A stretch of DNA of 64,000 bases from CADEEN01 sp963740395. GTDB lineage: Bacteria > Pseudomonadota > Gammaproteobacteria > Burkholderiales > Burkholderiaceae_C. The stretch is from positions 1 through 64,000 of the forward strand of contig CAVUEP010000020.1 in the NCBI GenBank assembly GCA_963740395.1. The letters are read 5' to 3'. The translations under genes and the position numbers were made by a program. The first letter of the stretch is position 1; the number at the start of each line of letters is the position of its first letter. Below are positions 59,359 through 64,000 of this stretch, piece after piece. The notes beneath the pieces are model-generated. The model made no database searches. It saw only the letters and a list, made by a program, of their open reading frames with translations, and was not told the origin of the DNA.

Positions 59359-60292
59359 GCTGGCCACCGAGCGCACGCCGAGCGCGCAGGCGCTGCTGCA
59401 GCGGCTGGAGTGGACCGTGCTCAAGCGCCTGGACGGCGCGCTGCAGGGCGACTACCGCACGCTGTTCCGCGGCCATGGCGTCGACCTGGCCGACCTGCGC
59501 GAGTACCAGCCGCATGACGACGTGCGCCACATCGACTGGAACGTGACCGCGCGCACCAACGCCCTGCATGTGCGCCAGTTCATCGAAGACCGCGAGCTCT
59601 GCGCCTGGTTCCTGCTCGACCTCAGCCCCTCGGTCGACTTCGGCTCGCGCCAGCGCAAGCGCAGCGTCTCCGAAGCCTTCGTCGCCGTGATGGCCAGCCT
59701 GGTGCTGCGCCATGGCAACCGCGCTGGCGCCGTGCTCTACGGCAATGCCGTCGACACCGTGATGCCGGCCCGCAGCGGGCGCCGCCATGTGCTCGAGCTG
59801 ATGCAGCGCATGCGCACGCGCCCGCATGCGCTGCCGGCGGGCGCCACGCGCCTGGCCGACCTGATCGAGCGCGCGCGGCCCACGTTGCGCCAGCGCGCCT
59901 GCGTCTTCGTGGTCTCGGACTTCATCAGCGAGGACGGCTGGGAAGCGCCGCTGTCGCGGCTGGCCGAGCGCCACGACGTGGTGGCGGTGCGCCTGTACGA
60001 CCCACTGGAGATGGCCATGCCCGATCTGGGCCTGGTGCTGCTGCAGGACAGCGAAACCGGCGAGCAGATCTTTGTCGACACCGGACAGCAGGGATTCCGC
60101 GAGCGCTTCGCCGAAGTCGCCGAGACGCGCGAAGCGGCGCTGCGCGACGCGCTGGCGCGCGCCGGTGTGGACACGCTCGAGCTGTCCACCGAGGCCGAGC
60201 TGGGCGATTCGATCCTGCGTTTTGTCGATGCCCGACGCCAGCGCGCCCGCCTGGGTGCTGGCGCGATGCCACTCGCACGGAGGCATGCATGA
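59333..60292 (+). CDS. DUF58 domain protein
   Basis: 319 residues, intact. GDYRTLFRGHGVDLADLREYQPHDDVRHIDWNVTAR is the DUF58 signature; FVVSDFISEDGWEAPL is VWA-like. Partner of MoxR in the MoxR-DUF58-VWA system, thought to assemble or insert metal into client proteins. ATG 59333; the stop overlaps the VWA gene (ATGA). Confidence 0.9.
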
Positions 60293-61320
60293 GTTTTCTC
60301 TGGCAAGAAGCGCTGTGGGCGCTGCTGCTGGCGCCATTGCTGGTGCTGGCCTACATCTGGCTGCTGCGCCGGCGCAAGAAGACGGCCGTGACCTGGGCCA
60401 GCCTGGGCATCGTCAAGGAAGCCATGGGGGCGCAACGCGCCTGGCGCCGTCATGTGCCACCGGCCCTGCTACTGCTGGCGCTGGTCGCGCTGCTGCTGGC
60501 CATTGCGCGGCCCACCGCCGTGATCACGCTGCCGCTGGTCGAGCAGACGATCGTGCTGGCCATGGACGTGTCGGGCTCGATGCGCGCCATGGACGTCGAA
60601 CCCAATCGCCTGGTGGCCTCGCAGAATGCGGCCAAGGCCTTCGTGTCCGAACTGCCGCGCTCGGTGCGCGTGGGCGTGGTCTCGTTCGCCGGCACCGCCG
60701 CGATCGTGCAGCCGCCCACACTGAGCCGCGACGACGTCGTGGCGGCCATCGACCGCTTCCAGCTGCAGCGTGGCACCGCCATCGGCAGCGGCATCGTCCT
60801 GAGCCTGGCCACGGTGTTTCCCGACGCCGGCATCGACCTGTCGCAGATCACGGGCCAGCGGCTGATGCCCAAGGCCCTGGGCGAGAAAGCGCCGGACAAC
60901 ACGTTCACGCCGGTCGAGCCCGGCAGTTACACCTCGGCGGCCATCATCCTGCTCACCGACGGCCAACGCACCACCGGCCCGGATTCGATGGACGCGGCGC
61001 GCATGGCCGCCGACCGCGGCATCAAGGTCTACACCGTGGGCGTGGGCACCAAGGACGGCGACACGATCGGCTTCGAAGGCTGGTCGATGCGCGTTCGCCT
61101 GGACGAGGAGACCCTGAAGCAGGTGGCGTCGGCCACCCGCGCCGAGTACTTCTACGCCGGCACCGCCAACGACCTGAAGAAGGTCTATCAGTCACTGGGC
61201 TCGCGGCTGTCGGCACAGAAGAAGGAAACCGAGATCACCGCGCTCTTCGCGGCGCTGGGCGCACTGCTCGCGTTGCTGGCGGCGACGCTGTCGCTGTGGT
61301 GGTTCGGCCGCGTGGCCTGA
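60289..61320 (+). CDS. VWA-domain membrane protein (BatA-like)
   Basis: 343 residues, intact. Two N-terminal helices (LWALLLAPLLVLAYIWLL; PPALLLLALVALLLAIA), then a von Willebrand A domain with MIDAS motif VLAMDVSGSMRAMDVEPNRL, VVSFAGTAAIVQPPTL and LLTDGQRTTGPD, and a C-terminal helix. Third member of the MoxR-DUF58-VWA operon; likely presents a metal-binding domain to the periplasm. Confidence 0.9.
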   Translation: MSFLWQEALWALLLAPLLVLAYIWLLRRRKKTAVTWASLGIVKEAMGAQRAWRRHVPPALLLLALVALLLAIARPTAVITLPLVEQTIVLAMDVSGSMRAMDVEPNRLVASQNAAKAFVSELPRSVRVGVVSFAGTAAIVQPPTLSRDDVVAAIDRFQLQRGTAIGSGIVLSLATVFPDAGIDLSQITGQRLMPKALGEKAPDNTFTPVEPGSYTSAAIILLTDGQRTTGPDSMDAARMAADRGIKVYTVGVGTKDGDTIGFEGWSMRVRLDEETLKQVASATRAEYFYAGTANDLKKVYQSLGSRLSAQKKETEITALFAALGALLALLAATLSLWWFGRVA

Positions 61321-61402
61321 CATGACAGCCCCGGGCTCGCGGCGCTGGCATCCCCCGGGGGAACGCAGCAGGCCGCTTGGGCGCGGCCCTGCGCGGCCTG
61401 AG
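61321..61402 (-). repeat. dispersed GC-rich intergenic repeat, copy 2
   Basis: Reverse-oriented diverged copy of the 18528-18627 element, filling the VWA-aat gap. Read on the minus strand it runs GGGCCGCGCCCAAGC ... GGGGCTGTCATG. The C-run/G-run pair CCCCCGGGGG can fold. Confidence 0.5.
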
Positions 61403-62176
61403 ATGCCCACGCCGAACCTGCACTGGCTCCACAACGACGCGTCAGCTTTTCCGCCCACCTCGCAGGCGCTGGGCACCGACAGCGACGCGCCCGGGTTGCT
61501 CGCCGCGGGCGGGCGCATCAACGTGGCGCACCTGGAGCAGGCCTACCGCCACGGCATCTTCCCCTGGTACAGCGACGGCCAGCCCGTGCTGTGGTGGGCG
61601 CCCGACCCGCGCATGGTGCTGCCCGTGGCCGAGTTCAAGCTCAGCCGCTCGCTGCGCAAGACCGTGTCCCGCTTCGCCCGCACGCCGGGCTGCGAGTTGC
61701 GCATCGACAGCGCCTTCGACCGCGTGATCGCCGCCTGCGCCGGCACCCTGCGTGAGGGCCAGCGCGGCACGTGGATCATGCCGGTGCTGCAGCAGGCCTA
61801 CGTCGCTTGGCATCGCGCCGGCGCGGTGCACAGTGTCGAGACCTGGGTCGACGGTCGGCTCGTGGGTGGCCTCTATGGCGTGGGCATTGGCCGCATGTTC
61901 TTCGGCGAATCGATGTTCTCGCACGCCACGGATGCCTCCAAGATCGCCCTGGCCGGCCTGGTGGCGTTTTGCCGCGCCCACGGCATCACGCTGATCGACT
62001 GCCAGCAGAACACCCAGCATCTGGCGTCGCTGGGCGCACGCGAGATTTCGCGCGACGACTTCGAACAGCATCTGTCCCTCGCCCTGGGGGGCCAGGCGCC
62101 CGCGCGCTGGACCTATGATCCGGCCCATTGGGCCCTGCTTGGGCTCGACGCCCGAACCGAGGTTGGCCCCGCGTGA
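61403..62176 (+). CDS. aat: leucyl/phenylalanyl-tRNA-protein transferase
   Basis: 257 residues, intact. Adds Leu or Phe to basic N termini, marking proteins for ClpSAP degradation. LLAAGGRINVAHLEQAYRHGIFPWYSDGQPVLWWAPDPRMVL is the family core; GLYGVGIGRMFFGESMFS and LIDCQQNTQHLASLGAREISR follow. ATG 61403 by alignment. GTGA overlap with bpt couples the two N-degron transferases. Confidence 0.95.
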   Translation: MPTPNLHWLHNDASAFPPTSQALGTDSDAPGLLAAGGRINVAHLEQAYRHGIFPWYSDGQPVLWWAPDPRMVLPVAEFKLSRSLRKTVSRFARTPGCELRIDSAFDRVIAACAGTLREGQRGTWIMPVLQQAYVAWHRAGAVHSVETWVDGRLVGGLYGVGIGRMFFGESMFSHATDASKIALAGLVAFCRAHGITLIDCQQNTQHLASLGAREISRDDFEQHLSLALGGQAPARWTYDPAHWALLGLDARTEVGPA

Positions 62177-62929
62177 CCGCGCCCAAGGAACTCCCCCTCG
62201 CGTCGCTGCAGTTCTATGCGACGGCGCCCTACCCCTGCAGCTACCTGCCGGGGCGTCAGGCGCGCTCGCAGGTGGCCACGCCGAGCCACCTGATCCACGC
62301 CGACGCGTACTCCGACCTCGTGCGGGCCGGGTTCCGGCGCAGCGGCATGTTCACCTACCGGCCGCATTGCGACGGCTGCCGCGCCTGCCAGCCGCTGCGC
62401 GTCCCGGTGGCGCAGTTCGTGCCCTCGCGCAGCCAGCGCCGCGCCTGGTCCGCGCACAAGCACCTGGTGGCGCGCGTGCTGCGCCTGGGCTTCCTGCCCG
62501 AGCACTACCAGCTCTACCTGCGCTACCAGTCGGGCCGCCACAGCGGCGGCGGCATGGACCAGGACAGCATCGACCAGTACACCCAGTTCCTGCTGCAAAG
62601 CCGCGTCAACTCGCGCCTGGTCGAGTTCCGCGAGCCCGCCGCGCCAGGCGAAGGCCCGCTCGGGGCGCTGAAGATGGTCGTCGATCCTCGACGTGCTCAA
62701 CGACGGCCTGTCGGCGGTCTACACCTTCTACGAGCCCGAGGCCGAGGCCAGCTACGGCACCTACAGCGTGCTGTGGCAGATCGAGCAGGCCCGCATCCTG
62801 CAGCTCGACCACCTGTACCTGGGCTACTGGATCGCGCAAAGTCCGAAGATGGCCTACAAGGCCGGCTTCAGGCCGCACGAGTTGCTGGTGGACGGGCGCT
62901 GGGTGGCGGCGGCTGACGCTGCAGTCTAG
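62173..62929 (+). CDS. bpt: aspartate/glutamate leucyltransferase (frameshifted)
   Basis: About 251 residues. Adds Leu to acidic N termini. Cys-rich N-terminal stretch FYATAPYPCSYLPGRQARSQV and YRPHCDGCRACQPLRVPV, then DSIDQYTQFLLQSRV, and GTYSVLWQIEQARILQLDHLYLGYWI. One extra C near 62682; repair gives MVVILDVLNDGLSAVYTFYE. GTG start overlapping the aat stop. Confidence 0.93.
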
Positions 62930-63128
62930 CCTGCGACCGGGGCCCTGCCCGCGCCGGAATTCCGTGCCCGTCCAAGACACTGGGCATCCCACTGACTTGG
63001 CGGCACGGTTGCGCGGCGCGCACGCAACCCCAATCGTCACGCCTGGTTCGCCCATCGACGTGGGAAGGAACGTCAGGAGATGGAGGAGCACAATTGCCTG
63101 GTCCGCTCCTTCTGTCATGGAGGTTCTG

Positions 63129-63392
63129 ATGACCAAGCAAACCTGCCCCCGGTGTGGCGCAAAGTTCTCGTCCTCTACCGGTTGGGCCAGTGCCACCGTC
63201 GCCACGCTCATCCAAGCGCCGGCGGTACCTGATATGGCAACCCAGGTGCGTTGTCCGGCGTGTCAGCACTTGTTTGCCAATTCCGATCTGCGCCCTGCAA
63301 GCGCACCCTCTTCGAGGGCACGCTATGCGGCGGGCGCCGTCGTTGTTCTCGTAGTTGTGGGCTGGACTCTGTATCAGCTTCTGCGTCAATGA
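63129..63392 (+). CDS. small zinc-ribbon protein with C-terminal membrane anchor
   Basis: 88 residues. Two CxxC pairs (TCPRCGAKF and VRCPACQHLF) form a probable zinc ribbon; the C-terminal AAGAVVVLVVVGWTLYQLL is a membrane helix with a very short tail. Start ATG chosen because GGAGG lies five bases before it; an ATG 12 bases earlier overlaps that site. No named family recognised. The gap 62930-63128 shows no gene. Confidence 0.6.
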   Translation: MTKQTCPRCGAKFSSSTGWASATVATLIQAPAVPDMATQVRCPACQHLFANSDLRPASAPSSRARYAAGAVVVLVVVGWTLYQLLRQ

Positions 63393-63417
63393 CGCATTGC
63401 CAAACAGCCAAGGCGCC

Positions 63418-63443
63418 GCCAAACACGTCGCTCAAGTGGACAG
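63418..63443 (+). other. attC-like left-arm sequence (weak)
   Basis: GCCAAACA followed by CGTCGCTCAAGTGGACAG resembles the left arm of integron attC sites (GCCTAACA...TTCAAGCCGACG type). No matching right arm or integrase is visible. It may be a relic of a mobile cassette or chance. Read through, it would encode the NTSLKWT stretch in front of the ASCH protein. Confidence 0.3.
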
Positions 63444-63463
63444 TTGCCCGCGGACCCCGCACC

Positions 63464-63958
63464 ATGCCATCGCTGCCGTCGGTCGATACTGTGGTTGCCA
63501 AGGTCAAGGCACTTGGCATCGAGATTCCGCACGGACCGGTGCGCGTCGACAGTTATGGCGACAGCGAGTCCCAGTCGGAAGAGCTGCTCGCGCTCATACG
63601 CAGTGGCAGGAAGCGGGCGGGGACCGGGCTGGTCATGGCCTACGAAGCCGAGGGCGCCCCGCTGCCCCGGCCTGGCGACATCGAGATCGTCGTGGACCAC
63701 TGGCACGAACCGGTCTTGCTGACGAGGATCACGCGCGTTGAAATCGTGCCTTACGGAGACGTCAGCACCAAGTACGCCGCCATCGAAGGCGAAGGCGACG
63801 GTTCCTTGGCGTATTGGCGCCGGGCACATTGGGCCTTCTTTTCACGCGAGTGCCGACGCCTGGGGCGCGAGCCCGAGGAAAGCATGCTTGTCGTTTGCAG
63901 CGTATTCGAGGTATTGAATGTCCTGCCATGCAAGGCAGGCGCCGACAGCGCCGCATGA
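63464..63958 (+). CDS. ASCH-domain protein
   Basis: About 164 residues. ASCH (PUA-like beta-barrel) core: VDSYGDSESQSEELLALIRSGRKRAGTGL, YEAEGAPLPRPGDIEIVVDHW, ITRVEIVPYGDVSTKYAAIEGEGDGSLAYW and AHWAFFSRECRRLGREPEES. Possible RNA- or modified-nucleoside-binding enzyme. ATG 63464 chosen because the upstream in-frame ATG (about 63389) would translate the attC-like sequence. Confidence 0.85.
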   Translation: MPSLPSVDTVVAKVKALGIEIPHGPVRVDSYGDSESQSEELLALIRSGRKRAGTGLVMAYEAEGAPLPRPGDIEIVVDHWHEPVLLTRITRVEIVPYGDVSTKYAAIEGEGDGSLAYWRRAHWAFFSRECRRLGREPEESMLVVCSVFEVLNVLPCKAGADSAA

Positions 63959-63972
63959 AACAAGGAACCACC

Positions 63973-64000
63973 ATGTCCACGCGCCCCGCCTTCATTCGCT
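63973..64000 (+). CDS. start of an unidentified gene (partial)
   Basis: ATG preceded by AAGGA with a six- to seven-base spacing, then MSTRPAFIR to the window edge. Too short to identify; it follows the ASCH gene closely on the same strand. Confidence 0.4.

Overview
The window is high-GC DNA (roughly 70% G+C) from a betaproteobacterium, most likely order Burkholderiales. The core block mutS ... pyrG-kdsA-DUF1330-eno-ftsB is typical of that group, and the accessory genes (TctAB transporter, Anbu peptidase, PobA, DUF2339/DUF3999 pair) fit it. The organism looks like a facultative anaerobe that degrades aromatic compounds with and without oxygen.

Layout. (1) 1-7.5 kb: an anaerobic benzoyl-CoA locus. 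Reading leftward are had-oah-dch-bcrC (the remaining bcr genes lie off the left edge). Reading rightward from the same intergenic region are korA-korB (2-oxoacid:ferredoxin oxidoreductase, the probable electron source for benzoyl-CoA reductase), a ferritin-like protein and a RidA protein. The shared promoter region carries a near-perfect FNR-type site. (2) 7.6-12.3 kb, leftward: ubiU-ubiV-ubiT (oxygen-independent ubiquinone synthesis), a phenylpyruvate-type decarboxylase and a TrhA/hemolysin III protein, mostly with overlapping stop/start codons. (3) 12.5-23.7 kb: housekeeping genes mutS, an Anbu proteasome-like gene, a hydrolase, pyrG, kdsA, DUF1330, eno, ftsB, pnuC with an NadR-like kinase, and hslO. 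(4) 23.7-32.5 kb: gamma-carbonic anhydrase, DUF455 with M81 peptidase, DUF2339 with DUF3999, and an amino-acid ABC binding protein with permease. (5) 32.5-42.3 kb: an accessory stretch with two repeat-bearing hairpins, a cytochrome c, a hydrolase, a methyltransferase, two EamA transporters, an SDR and a decayed SDR fragment, and a winged-helix/TPR regulator. (6) 42.3-53.1 kb: a long leftward catabolic cluster (tctB-tctA-pobA-SMP30-gntR-isopropylmalate/tartrate dehydrogenase-like-Gfo/Idh-monooxygenase, then MFS and GGT) with a candidate GntR operator. (7) 53.2-62.9 kb: a GspE/PilB ATPase, a spermidine-synthase-like protein, a DNA glycosylase, tatD, a trypsin-like protease, moxR-DUF58-VWA, and the N-degron pair aat-bpt. 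(8) 63-64 kb: a small zinc-ribbon membrane protein, an ASCH-domain protein and the start of another gene.

Sequence quality. Many genes, including essential ones (eno, kdsA), carry one-base frameshifts; deleting a single C or G usually restores the conserved protein. These look like sequencing or assembly errors, so shifted genes are annotated as whole genes with approximate shift positions, not as pseudogenes. The shifts are uneven: dense at 1-7.5 kb and 42-50 kb, absent from about 7.6-16 kb and 50-55.8 kb.

How the parts fit. Benzoyl-CoA reductase needs low-potential ferredoxin, which KorAB can supply. Anoxic respiration needs quinone made without O2 (UbiUVT). The phenylpyruvate decarboxylase could feed phenylalanine carbon toward benzoyl-CoA. 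With oxygen, PobA hydroxylates 4-hydroxybenzoate. No tRNA, rRNA, CRISPR array or insertion sequence was recognised.
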